64,000 nucleotides of DNA from Cubamyces lactineus (lineage: Eukaryota > Basidiomycota > Agaricomycetes > Polyporales > Polyporaceae). The position numbers were made by a program, and so were the translations under genes. Each line of letters begins with the position of its first letter. The stretch's first letter is position 1. The notes below the pieces were generated by a model. That model saw nothing but the letters and a program-made list of their open reading frames with translations, was not told where the DNA came from and made no database searches. Below, one piece after another: positions 36,101 to 47,713 of this stretch. The DNA lies in NCBI GenBank assembly GCA_022376465.1, contig JACDTU010000004.1, positions 2,170,001 to 2,234,000 of the forward strand. The letters are read 5' to 3'.

Positions 36101-37968
36101 ACACCGCAGGGCCCCTGGGCGCGCCACCGTTGTTCCTACGTAGCTCCCCTGCGCTCTTCATCCTGCGCACCTCTTTCTCCGGCTCCGCTGCGGCTCTAGC
36201 AAAGTCTGATGGTCCAGCTTCACTGAACATTGATTTCGGTCCTTTGCTGTTCGTGCGGTTCTTGTCATAATATGCCCGATTGGGGGTCGTCCTGGTACGC
36301 GAGAGGCCGGGCGAGGGCAGCTGACTACTCGAGTTCGGGCTCGGCGCTGTGATGGATCGCGCAAGAGAGGGCGGTGCACGAGGAGAGGTGACCGTGAGAT
36401 CCTCTTCTTCGTGATTATCCCGGTCCGCCGGCAAAGAGGAATCTTCTGTATCACCGCCGTCAGTGGTGGCAGTCATAGTGCTGCGGATGCTAGCTGACGG
36501 AAGGGGGAAGATGGGCGTGGTGGGCTGGTAGCCAGGTGACAAGGGGGATCGGGAGAGTAGAGGTTCCATTAGAGCCTTCCAAGGGCCCTGGAAAGGGTTT
36601 CCGTCGACAAGCAGCGTCTCCAGCGCAGTCAACTCGCACAGCCAGCTGGGCAGAGAGTGTAACTTGTTTCTTCGGATACTGAGGGTATGGAGCTTCTCAA
36701 GAGAAGCGAGGGAGTCGGGGAGCGTGCTGATGCCAGTGGAATCCACGATGAGGACGCGGAGGTTAGTCAGCGTCGACAGGAACGTAGGCAAGGCACGCAA
36801 TGGATTATATGCGATATTCAGCTCCTCCAGATTGACGCAGGCTGCCAGAGAGGGCGACAGTGCGCTGAGGAAGTTGGCTGAGATGTCCAGCGCGAGAAGT
36901 GAGGAGCTTATTTGAGGCAAAGTGTTGAGGAGGAACTCCGGCACATGGTTCGGCGTAGTCGCAGACCCGATCAATAGATGGGTAGTGTCTACAGGACATG
37001 TCGCGACCGCGGTAAGTATTGACATGTGCGCGAGTGGTCGCAGAGAAACTAGGCGTACCTGGATGCACCTGAAGACGCTTCGTGTTATCCCCTCTTACAA
37101 TGACGCCGCGGCCTTCCTCTGCTATGAGCGCAGCGCTGGTGGGTTCATCGGCGGCGTCTTCATCATCCTCGACTTCTTCTTCATCAAACGATGGCTCGTC
37201 ATCCAAATCGTCTTCGCTACCAAGACCCGCTTCATCGCGTTCGTCCGGCCGCTGCCAGCCCATGTCGAAGCTGGGGGTCGCACGCAAAGGTGGAAGGGCT
37301 TTGTCGTGTGAGGACTCTGACCTGTTGTTGGCGAGGGAGGATGATCGCGAACGGATGCTGTTCGCGTAGAAGTCGGACCACCTCCCCTGATCGATAGGTG
37401 TCCGTCCTTGTGACGCGGACGCGGACGTGCCCGACTCTTGCGAGAGAAGCTGGACGACGTCGTCTGTCGTGATACCTACGCCTACTCCTCGGCCGGAGTC
37501 ATCTTCGCCACCCAGTGCTACATGCACATGCCCATAGTCGCCCGACTTTGCGGATCCCGTGTATGCGGAAGAACGGGTTGACGCGGATGAGGAATCTGCA
37601 GAAGACAGGGCCGGTGTTGCAGAACCAAGATGCCACCGTGAAGGCCGTGCATATGGGTAGGGGTCCGGGAACTGAGACGGATCAGGAAGAGTGGTAGTTG
37701 ACGTGGATGGATGAGAAGAATGCGAATAACCCGAATCCGAGAGAGAACCCTCCTCGTCGTTGTTGTGGCTCCAGGCTGTGTAGCCTAGGGCAGAAAGGGA
37801 CTGGGAAGAACATACGGGAGGAGGGGTGAGCATGGACGGGGGCGAGTTCACGACGTATCCGCTTGAGGGAGATACGCCAGGAGATTGAGGGTCGTAGTCA
37901 GAGTTCCAGTCGTCTTGGAGCGCTGTAGAGACTGTGGATGGAGTGGGTGCGCGAGGTCTGTTAAGCAT
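33171..37968 (-). CDS. LRR-containing Rho guanine nucleotide exchange factor (LRR-DH-PH)
   Basis: 1468-residue protein. Exons 5' to 3': 37968-37059, 36988-34744, 34690-34358, 34303-33985, 33929-33733, 33685-33396, 33339-33262, 33205-33171. Residues 1-300 are Ser-rich with an acidic run. Leucine-rich repeats follow (about 325-450; LEELNIAYNPLRALPTFLS, LRVLIVDSTGISTLPDSLA, LHTLSIRRNKLHSLPSWLC). A long disordered region leads to a DH domain (REIVETERTYVKGLQELVD, then LNLEGYLLLPVQRIPRYRLL) and a C-terminal PH-like region (MDGPLQLTRVVRKA to ALTWYRAINLHI). DH domains load GTP on Rho GTPases, so a role in polarity or cell-wall signalling is likely. The ATG at 37968 is the first suitable one. Confidence 0.88.
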
Positions 37969-38380
37969 CGCAGCGCGTTCTGGGGAGAGGGGGGAGGAAG
38001 GGGAGACGGCTGAGAAGTGATACAAGCCGAGCTCTGGAGAAAAGTAGAGGAGATCAGAGGCTGCTTCTTGTGCGACTTAAGGCGGGAAGAAAGAGGCCAG
38101 GAAAGACCGTGGGTGCCCGTGAGAGGACGATGGAGAGGAGGAGGGGAAGCGGGGAGGGGAGAGAGGGAGGGCGGAGGCGGAGGCAGGGTCAGTGACGGAA
38201 GGGAGGGAGGGAGGAATGCTGGTCGTCCGCTAGGCCTAGCACTAGTCGCCCGTTCCGGACTGGCACTCGCGGTAACCCTTGCAATGGCTCACTGGCAGCT
38301 TGCACAGTATGCAGCCTCAGTCAAATGCCAGCCATCGTCCTCTCTCCCTCCCTCAACCGCAGCCTATTTTACCACACCCC

Positions 38381-38956
38381 TCACGGCACTTTCACCCACG
38401 CCTGGTCCCTCCACAATCCGCATATCACCACCAGAAACTCACCAGATTTGCGTCGCCGTGTATGCTCTGCGTCTACCTCCGTCCACCGCCCTAGTACCGG
38501 ACTGTCCACGTCGTCGTTGCTATCGCCGGCGTCGGCAAGTGCTCGATCGGTATAAGACGAGTACAGCTCATCTTCCGTTCCAGACCTTGTCATCCGGGGC
38601 CTGTCTTGCAATGGCTGGCTGTCGTCGAGCTCGTGATGGATGTCCAAAGTGATGCACAAGTCGGAAAAAGACGAAACAGGTCGCCCAGCTGCAGTCGTCG
38701 CCAACCCTGGGTTGCTGTCGCTAGCAGTTGTAACCACGACCTCGATCCTGGTCCCCATGAGGCTCCCATGCCCAGCATATCCTGCGCCGAGATCATCCAT
38801 CACTTCACGCCGTTCGGATTGATCTGTATCATCCTCCGTACAGCCCTCCCCCTTTCCTAAATTAAATGACCTATCTGCTGCCGACCACTCTGAAGACAGC
38901 AGCCTTATAGCTCTCTGCTTTGGAACCCAATGTTGCATATAGTTGCAAGGGTACAT
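38381..38956 (-). CDS. Weak candidate: hypothetical 191-residue ORF
   Basis: An uninterrupted reading frame on the minus strand. Its polar, acid-rich middle (RMTRSGTEDELYSSYTDRAL) looks more protein-like than neighbouring frames. The first part is less convincing, so an internal Met or an upstream splice may be the true start. No family is recognised and no splice context supports it. It could be a remnant or chance. Confidence 0.25.
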   Translation of the reverse strand: MYPCNYMQHWVPKQRAIRLLSSEWSAADRSFNLGKGEGCTEDDTDQSERREVMDDLGAGYAGHGSLMGTRIEVVVTTASDSNPGLATTAAGRPVSSFSDLCITLDIHHELDDSQPLQDRPRMTRSGTEDELYSSYTDRALADAGDSNDDVDSPVLGRWTEVDAEHTRRRKSGEFLVVICGLWRDQAWVKVP

Positions 38957-40622
38957 ATCCCGACTGACGAAGTCGCTTGTACCAAGTAATAACTCTGCTG
39001 CAGATCAAGCTCCGACACGACGGACTGCGGACCGTCTCCATCAAGCGCTCTTGAGCCCAAACCATGCATCAACACAAGCGAGTCGTCACCTCATGTCAAG
39101 GTGAGTAGGTACAGTAAGTAACACCAGTTGGCGGCGAGAGACGTCAAACAGGGAGAAGCGTAATCCCTCAAACTAGGCACTGAAAACGATGTTGCCCCTG
39201 GTTCCCATCCGGCTTTCTACAGAAATGCTGTAAGCAACACATAACGCAGACAGATATTCGCACAAAACGCTGTGCACGGAATACAGCGGCCATCCCCATA
39301 GATGTTCGCCTAGCCAGCTGCTGCGCTTCATAATGAATTCTTGCAAAGCCTTCCGGCGCCGCACGGCGGACACACGGCTTGCGGGCGAGCCGCAAAAGAA
39401 TGCGTCAAGGACGACTCCTGCGGACTTCCTTCAGCCTCCCTGTCGCCCCCTCCTTCCACCTCGCAGTATCAGCCCAGGGAGCGGCATCATGATACATCAT
39501 GTCAGACGGAGGACATCCATCACCGACTAGCTCCCGCATGGGTCAAAGGCACTACTGCGACAGGCTTCCTCCTTACGCCAGCTTTGAGACATCTGAGCCT
39601 TCTTACATGACAATGACGCCTCCCGGTGCGCACCCACGTGCTCCGAGACCGCCCTCGCGAAACTTTGCGTCGTCCTCCCCAGCACTAGTTTGTGATCCTC
39701 AGCTTGATGTGCGTCGCACAGGAACGTGGTGCAGCAAAGGCTCACCACAGCCGCCGTGGGGGATTGACGATTCCTCTCATCACGAGGCTGCGCTGTGGGG
39801 CGTGGCTGCGAGGCTTGGAAACGTCCACTCTCGAGAGCTGGTTTGCGCAGGCGCGCACCCTCCCCGATCGGAGGATGCGTACTATACCTGTAGGCGCGCG
39901 AGGGCGCATCGCAGCTCTTAGGAGCATTGCCCGAACCACAGGCGGAACAGAGTCGGTCATAGTCGCCCATGTCGTCGCCATCGGGCACTCAGGGAGCAAT
40001 TGTAACAGTGGACGCATCGACAACCGTCTTCCGTTTCCATGATGGCTGCCTCCGGTGCAGAGGTTGTGGACGGGTCACCTGGATGATGTCCGGTCCGCTG
40101 TTGGGAGCACCGGATGGGGGAATCCATGCTTGCAGACTGCACCTCGATGATTGCCTGTGCAGCCTATGGCTGGAGGCTTGGAATCCTGCAGCTGCGTCTC
40201 GCACCTTCGACGGATTCTTGCGACCTGTCCGGAGCATACGCGCGCACAGACCTGCAGTGACGGACGTACCGGGCTGCGTCCAAGCCTCGAAGGCAAATTG
40301 GCACCAGACGTCAGTGGAGGCTAGCACAAGACAAGGCGGAACCAGGCTCCCCGGTGGGTCATATGCGCCGTCTGCGTCAGACCACCCCGTTCACCGATCG
40401 ACGCGGTGGCGGAGATGGACACGTCCATTACAAGAGCGCTAGCCACCAGAGAAAGGTCTCGGGCTCGTGACAGCACACCGAAGGTCGAAGAATAACTTGA
40501 TCCTCAGAGATCAATACCTTGGTAGAGAGTAGAGGACGTATAGGCACTATAGTAGCATATCCAGGTGCGACGACAGCTGCAGGTGTGCAACTCTAGTGTT
40601 CCAGGAATGAGTCTCTGATCCC

Positions 40623-40652
40623 ACTTACGAGCACTTACGAGCACTTACGAGC
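40623..40652. repeat. Three direct copies of a 10-base unit
   Basis: ACTTACGAGC occurs three times head to tail without mismatch in the gene-poor interval. It is probably a young slippage product. Confidence 0.8.
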
Positions 40653-41284
40653 GTCATCCGCGTTGATATCACCGCGGTAGCTTCTTGAGAGGGTATTTGC
40701 AATAACCCCTTGCGTCCCCAGACCTTGTCGTTTGTGGGGCATCCCGGGGACCTGAGCCAGGTATACGCGCCAGTGATTGAAGGTAGGAACACAGCGCGCG
40801 GAGCTGTGCACGCCTGGCAAATCCAATTGTCTTCGTCAAAAGGAATTCTTCGGCGCCTTCCAGGGCATCTCCACTTCTCGCGTGTCTGGCGCCCTTCGAA
40901 GCTCGCGTAGGATACACAAGCACCCCCCTTGACGTACTCGGCGAACAACAGCGCTAGCCACATAGCCGATGCGACCGTATGTGACTTACCCCACGACTGG
41001 AGACTAAAGTGTCGATGACGGCAGCATATCCGAGTTCCAACTTGCGGCGAAGGACGTCACATCGATGCTCGTGATGTCCGACTATCATGAATCCATTGCA
41101 ACCCGGCATAAACAAGTGTACAAGACCGGATACTACATCTACAATACATTAGCCGCAGGTACTGTGGCAGGGGGTTATAACTCCGTGGTGCATGCGTGAA
41201 GTGTGCAGGAGGCGTGCATTAGTATGTCGTAAGCAAATACGATGCATGGCGAGAGGGATCGTTCGTCCAAATGATGCGGACGTT

Positions 41285-43555
41285 TTACATCTGGAGGACG
41301 AGCGAGATGAGCTTCTAAGCTTCTCTGACGCACGATGAGAAGAGAACGTACCAGCCACTGCCAGAAGCGCTCGACCCAGTTCCTCGGGGGAGGCTCGTCG
41401 TAGGTGTCCGCCTCGATCTCCTTGAGGCCGGTGACGAAGTCCATATCTTCCGGCTTGACCATCGGGGTGCGGAAGTAGAGCTTCGCGCCGATGTACAGGA
41501 TGGGGAAGAGCGCGAGGGGGATGTAGTTCGTGACGAACTGGTCGGTTTTCCAGTTGCCCTTGAGGAAGACGGACCAGCCAGAGAACTGTGCGCGTGAGAA
41601 CGCGAGTCAGCTTCGTGATCGCCGTGACGCTGGGAGGACGAGGCACTTACGAAGCAGACGAACAGGCAGGCGAACAATGCATACCACGCAGCGTAGGGCT
41701 GCAGGAAGTGGGCGTAGGGCAAGGACTTGCGGTCGTAGCCCTGCACCTTGAAGCCCTTGTAGAAGCGTACGTAGGTTACGCAAATACCGAACCAGGTCAT
41801 CAGACCGGCGATGGAGGTCACTATTCGATGAACGCGTTCAGCACATTGTCCTTGCAGCCTTCGGTTGACACAATGACTTACTATTGACGAACCAGCCGAA
41901 CACCCTGCCAGAGCCGCTGGAGATACCCATGTAGGCAAGCGCCGAGAACGCAGCGCAAGTGACGAGAGAGACGATGGGAAGACCCTTCTTCGTGACCTTG
42001 GTGAAGATCTTAGGTGCGTTGCCGACCATGGCGAGACCATCTGTAGTAGTCGTGGTCAATTGGTGTCCTGATAGCCGTGATAGAAGATACGTACATAGGG
42101 CACGCGAACTCGTGTAGAGATCACTGGAGGCCGCGGACCATGCGGAAGTGAGCAGAGCCGCGTTGATGACCTACAGCGTGGATGTGAGCACAATGTCTGG
42201 CGTAGAGGACAGGCGATACATACGGATGGCAGTCCAGAGATACCAGCGTGCCTGATGGCAATGACGAAGGGAGACTTTCCAGCATCGGAAGTCGTAACAC
42301 TGAGGCCCTCGTCGGTGGAAGGGACGAGGAGGCCGATGATAATGACACCGCCAATGTAGAAGAGCAGGATACGGATGTACACGCGCTTGATGGCCTTAGG
42401 GAGGTTGCGTCGAGGGTTCTTCGCCTCACCGGCTGCGATCTGTAAGCCGCTATGTGTCAGCGTCGGCAGACGTTGACAGACGGGGATTTACGTACGGCGA
42501 CAATCTCAGTGCCAATGAAGGAGAACGCGGCCTGTGTCAGGACGGCGAACCAGCCGAGGAACTGGCCCTTTGCGCCAGGGATCTTGTTGTACTGCACGAA
42601 CGGACCAGGATCCTTCCAGTAGCGGAAGCCTATCCTGTCGTGGTTTGGGCCACCGCCGAGATCGAGGACGATGCCGAGGATGATCAAGCCGGTGATAGTG
42701 ATGACTTTAATAGATCTGCGAGGAAATTGTCAGACAGAAGCCGAGTGAAACTGAGAAATTTGATGACGTACGCGAAGATGAATTCGCATTCACCATACAC
42801 TCCCGCGCCGAACATGTTGATCGTGATAACGACGACGAGACACATTGTTATCCATACCGCGTTGTTGACCGATTGATTCCAGTAATTGATTAGGACCGCA
42901 GCAGCGCTGAGTTCCGCAGGAAGGATGATAGTCCAGTTATACCCTAGATGGACGTTAGTGGGAACGTAAACCACGGACGGGCACACGGTACGAACAGTAG
43001 TTCCAGCCCTGCGTGATGGTAGTGCTTGGTGAGCACACAGTGCCGCGTATCAGCTGACGGGAGACTAACCATAACGAATGAAAACGCAGGGTCTACGAAG
43101 CGCTCTGCAAGCTTGATGTGGCCGCCGGGCAGCGGCAGGTATGCGACCATCTCTCCGAGGGAGATCTGCGGCGGCCGAATTAGAACAGGTGGTAGGAGTA
43201 TGGAGTCCGCCTGTACGTACCATGACGCTGTAGCAAACCGTTCCAATGGCCGCGTAACCGAGCAGGAGGCCGATGGGGCCTCCACTCTGCAAGGAGGTTG
43301 CGGTACCCAGGAACAGACCAGTACCGATGACACCACCAATACTACATTGGGCAATGGTGAGCATCGGGTGGAGGTCGGGGACGACGACGAGGAGACGTAC
43401 CTGATCATGGCAATATGCCTGTTCTTGAGCTGCCGCTTGAGGGTGCCCTCCTCGTGGACGGGAGCGATCTGGGACTCGGTGTCATAGTCCATGTGCTTCT
43501 CCACGACAGCCTCGCTGACGATGTGCGAGTCTGAGCCTTTGCCTTCGACGCCCAT
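41285..43555 (-). CDS. Amino-acid permease (YAT/APC family)
   Basis: 545-residue plasma-membrane permease. Exons 5' to 3': 43555-43401, 43341-43221, 43165-43070, 43008-42996, 42943-42772, 42715-42496, 42439-42224, 42170-42095, 42040-41882, 41820-41651, 41585-41352, 41290-41285. Family blocks are present: IGGVIGTGLFLGTATSLQSG at TM1, ISLGEMVAYLPLPGGH, PAELSAAAVLINYW, FSFIGTEIVAIAAGEAKNPR and NAALLTSAWSAASSDLYTSS. About 12 membrane segments with cytosolic termini fit the family. The 13-base exon 4 restores GWNYWYNW, and the last exon codes only Met-stop, giving the common ending FWQWLM. A TATA box (TATATAAA on the minus strand) lies at about 43643-43650. Exact substrate range is unknown. Confidence 0.92.
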
Positions 43556-44897
43556 GATGGAAGGAGTAGAGTGACAGAGGACGGAGGAGGACGAGAGATG
43601 CGCGAGGTGGATCTTCTCTTGCGAGTTCTTCGGGGTGGAGAGTTTATATATCGGTGCTCATGGGGTCTGCCCTGGCGCTTCTCCACTGGGGCGATAGAGA
43701 CGGTAGGAAAAATTATCCGACCGAGATATGACTAGCACCCCCGCCAAGCATCTGCACAGCATGTCTGGCCCGCACTTTCGTCCCCTCCGTCGGGTCCCTC
43801 CCGCCGCGTACGATGGACCACATGATGCATGCGTCGGTGCTCTCGCCACAACGTCGAGGAGCATAGACAGCGGCTCGACTTCCAGGGCAGCAGGGAACTC
43901 GGACGAGGATTCTACCCGCTTCTGCGAGCTTTGCCTGAGAGGGAATGGTGTGCAGCTGCTTGCCCGATCTGGAGGAAGCTGGCGGATTCCGGGAGGATGA
44001 GTGGGACGGGCGTCTATAGATGCCGCACGAACGTATTTCCCGATTGAGGACGCTACCTCTGACTTAGCCGATGCGGGGTAAGATCACGGGCCAAACGCTT
44101 AGCATATCTTGTCGCACTTTGTCCTCGTCCACCGTCAGGATGCGACGCGGGAAGGCGAGTGTATCAGTGTACGAGGCCCTGCGCACTTGCATCGTGCAGG
44201 GCGAGAATTTGCTAGTAGGTCCGCTGCTAGCGTCGGAAAGGATCGGTATGGCTGGCCATGGATAGATAGGAGGTAGCACTGTGGGGGCCCGCCAGAGTCG
44301 GGATTTGGGAGAGGCCTCGAGAGATCAGGACAATTTGTTCCCCCGCGATCGCTGATCGTTCCGTTGAAGCGCGCCAACGCCACCGTTACGAATGTCTCCA
44401 CCGCTACTGCTCCCTCCGCCAGCATCCCCTCCAGAGAATGTGTGGACGTCTTGGAATAACGTCCATCGTATGTTGTCCCCAAATGTTGCACAGCATGTGG
44501 CGAGCAATATATCTACCTCAATTGTTATCTAGGAACTTCCGTCGCCAACCGTTCAATTTGTCACACGAGCACGGTCCCGCCGGCGATGGAATTCACAAGC
44601 CATAGATACAGATTGGGAGTAGCTCAGGCACCAATAAGCGATCCTGGGACAACCACGCTGGAGCGACTCGAAGCGGATAAGTTTAGCGATAAAATTATGG
44701 AGGTACAAACTGCGGTGTGCACGACCAGGAACCCGATAAAGACGATCCCAAGTTGCCGGGCCAACACCCAAGGACAATGTCAATCGAAAACGTCGTCCAG
44801 CGCTCGAAAACCACACTATCTTGCCACCATCACTGCCGCCTGTCCAACCGGCTCAAACAAACCTAGTCCCAGGGCGCGCGCAAACCGCCGACGGTTC
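43556..44897. other. Gap upstream of the permease
   Basis: The 1342-base region contains the permease promoter near 43560-43700 and the 3' side of the kinase-like gene. No gene, tRNA or repeat could be supported between them. Confidence 0.4.
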
Positions 44898-47713
44898 TCA
44901 ACTTTGGGGATCGTCAGCAAAGAGCATGCTCTCCACCTCCATCTCCTCCAGGTCACGCTCATCCGGTGTGCATGCCTTGAAGTAATGTGACCACTCGACA
45001 ACCGTCGACACCGTCTTGCTCCGGAAGTCACGCGCGTGTGGGGGCCCGTCGCTGATGCGGACCATGGTTTCCGTATTCGTCGGCAGGGCATCCACGGCGC
45101 AGCTGGTAGACGCGACGGCGTAAGCGTGTATGGGAGCGGCGCCGCGTTCATTGACAAGCCTGGGCTGTTCCTGCGATAACGTTGCGCGGACCCCACTACC
45201 CGAACCAGATATCCCGATCAGGGAGTCTATGCTCGTCGTCAGACCGTCCGCAGCAGAGCATCGCGACGACGACGCCTGCGGAGATGTATGCGAAGTGTCA
45301 GGGTGATTGAAGGAGACGCCGCTTGGGCCTGCGATCGAACGCTGTTCGAATCTCTCGAGGAGAGCGATGGGGTGTTTCGAGACGTAGTAGCTCATTCTGC
45401 TGTCAGCTCTGACCTCCTCCATCCAGTCGGCGGCGTTGTAGGAGACAGTTTTCACAGGGCGCGTCCGCTTGAGAACAGGTCGGACAGGCTTACCACGGGG
45501 TGGTGGCGGTGGCATGGGCGGCGGCGGTCCCGCGGTCGCGTTCTGCAGCGTACCGTCTTCGTCGTACTCGTGATCTCCTTCGTCTAGGTATTGGGGCGGA
45601 TCATGATAGGAGACTTCATCGCTGAATCTAACCGGACGATCCTCCGCTAGGGCGGCTGCCCGATCCTCTTCGAACCGTCTCCTTTTCGCGTCTCGCTGTT
45701 CGCTCACGCTCGTGGGGTGTTCAGTCGCTTCGCGCTGTCGCTTCAACGCGCCTCGGGAGACATGCAAGCCTCTCGGGACGATGCGCTTGAATTTAGGCGG
45801 GAATAGCATCCTACGGTCAAAGCGGTGGTAAGGCAGTCCTTCTCTCCCGCACTCGACGGCGTTCGCGTTGCGGATTTGAACCACGCGCAGAGTACCCCGG
45901 AGAGCCTCTTCCGGCGGATATGGGAAGTAGTACCCGCGAGGTCCATGATAGGGTTCATACGCGAAGTCACGGGCTCGAACCGCTTTAGGTTCAGCTGTGG
46001 CCTTCGACGCCGCGGGCAGGAGCTTATCCGACGTTCCTGTGTCGTACGTAGTCGACGAACCTGTCAAGCAGCTATTAGGGCCAAATCTAGACTTGTAAAA
46101 TCTGGACATACGTTCGTATCGGGGTGGCGCCAGGACGTCCCCATTTGCGGCACTCCCACGACCCCGCGCCCGCTTGAGAGGTGGCTGGGAAGCCTCTGGA
46201 GCATCACTCATCCTCCTCTTCATAGAGTTGGCTGCGGGTGAGGTCAAGGGTACCTCGGATCTTGGAAGAGCAGGTGAGACAGGTGGCGTCGAGTGGCTGG
46301 GTACGATGAGAGGCGAGACCATGTCCTGTGCATCCAGCGCGTCCCATAGCTTGACTTTCTTGCAGAACGACTCAAGCGCATTCACGAGCTCCTCTGCCGT
46401 TTGGCCTGGTACGATGAACCTGCGAGGCGTCATGTCAAGGGCATTAGTCCATTTCGACACCCACTCCTGCTCGGACGGGGGTGGCTCATAGAGCTCTTCA
46501 ATCGGCATGTTGATCATTGGCTCGGCTCGACTTTGACGGTCCAGGTTCTCAAGCGCATGTTGCTTGAACCGCTCGCGCCTCGCGTATTCGCGCGCCCTCG
46601 CGCCCTCATAGTCCAATTTGAACATCACTCGCCGCAATTCCATGGCAAGCGACCCGCGACCCGCTACCGGAAGACCATCCCTCGAATGGCGAACCTGCGC
46701 CGCATCGAAGTTCATCAGAGAAACGTGTCCATCACCACCGATGAGGATGTTGTACAGCTCCGCGTCTCCATGCAAGATGCCTTTGTCGTGCAGCGCGACG
46801 TAGGATAGGACGACTTCCTTCTTCAATACGTGGGGCATGTCCGCAGAGGCTTCGATCCAGAAGGATGGATGTGGCGTTCGCATGACGAGCGATACTGACG
46901 AGGCATCCTGCTGGATCGTCATGAGGGGAGGAATGATGGATCCTTGCAGCTCCCCCAGATAACGCGGTGAAGAGTATAGCTTGAGCTATATTATCGAAAC
47001 CTCGGTGAGTTAGACGTAGGGGTACTGCGTTTTGCAGCACTTACCTCTGTGAAGAGTCCATCCCATTTGTGTCGCGTGCGACGCGGCCAACTATAGAACA
47101 GGGTGAATGTCGGCCGAAGGACCATAGGCCTAACAAAATATGCACCTTTTTGAAACGTAAGTCACGGCCCGGTCACCCAGCCGACCCTTCTTCAGGCTAA
47201 TTGACTTCACTCCGTCACCTACACGGTTACGTCTTGGTCAGCTCTACAAGGTTTCAGAGCGATGTGAAGCTGTATACCGTTCAGGTGGCACAGCTTCTCG
47301 ATGTCTGTCAGAGGCTGATTCCTAGTCCAGGCAAACGCTTGCTTAGGCTTGAACGCAGAGATGAGCCCGTCCAGGTGCGTCTGGATAGCTTCGGTTGCTT
47401 CCCTCTTGCGTTGACGGGCACCCTCCGACTCACTGCTGTCGGACGCGTCCGGACTCGGTGATGGAGTCCATCGGACTGCGTCGGTGAGCAAGTCTTGAGG
47501 AGGACACAACGCATGTTGTTCGATTGTGTAAGGGGCGGACAACGCTTTGTAAAACGAGCTGCCCTTCGACTCCGGAATGTGGTCCAGCCAAGGGAGAGTG
47601 AAGGTCACCTCCTTCGGCGCGGGTGGCGGAGCAGACGCGTTGACGCTTATGCGCCTCTGTCTTGAGGTGTACGCGCGGAAAATGTCTTGAACCCAGGACG
47701 TGAGGAGACTCAT
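44898..47713 (-). CDS. Kinase-like (aminoglycoside-phosphotransferase-type) protein, possible pseudokinase
   Basis: 887-residue protein from exons 47713-47223, 47129-47045 and 46985-44898. The kinase-like fold spans roughly residues 90-320. An N-lobe segment (LKLYSSPRYLGELQGSIIPP) is followed by a catalytic loop of the HGD type (LHDKGILHGDAELYNILI). The metal-binding motif, usually IDFD in such proteins, reads MNFD here, so the key Asp is Asn. The region after residue 320 is low-complexity, with basic patches and a proline run (GPPPPMPPPPPRGKP), and looks disordered. Basidiomycetes have many such kinase-like genes of unknown role. The exon 1/2 join (donor at 47222) rests on frame alone. Confidence 0.7.

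Larger units (their letters stand above)
37969..41284. other. 3.3 kb gene-poor interval
   Basis: The longest stretch without a convincing gene. The first 300 bases are pyrimidine-rich on the minus strand and are probably the RhoGEF promoter. The remainder carries only ORFs that look like chance, plus one weak candidate listed separately. A perfect 10-base triplication (ACTTACGAGC) lies at 40623-40652. Confidence 0.45.

Noticed and set aside
39499..39988. Overlapping ORFs on both strands with CxxC-like pairs
   Set aside because: Both strands are open over the same bases and neither reads like a zinc-binding domain.
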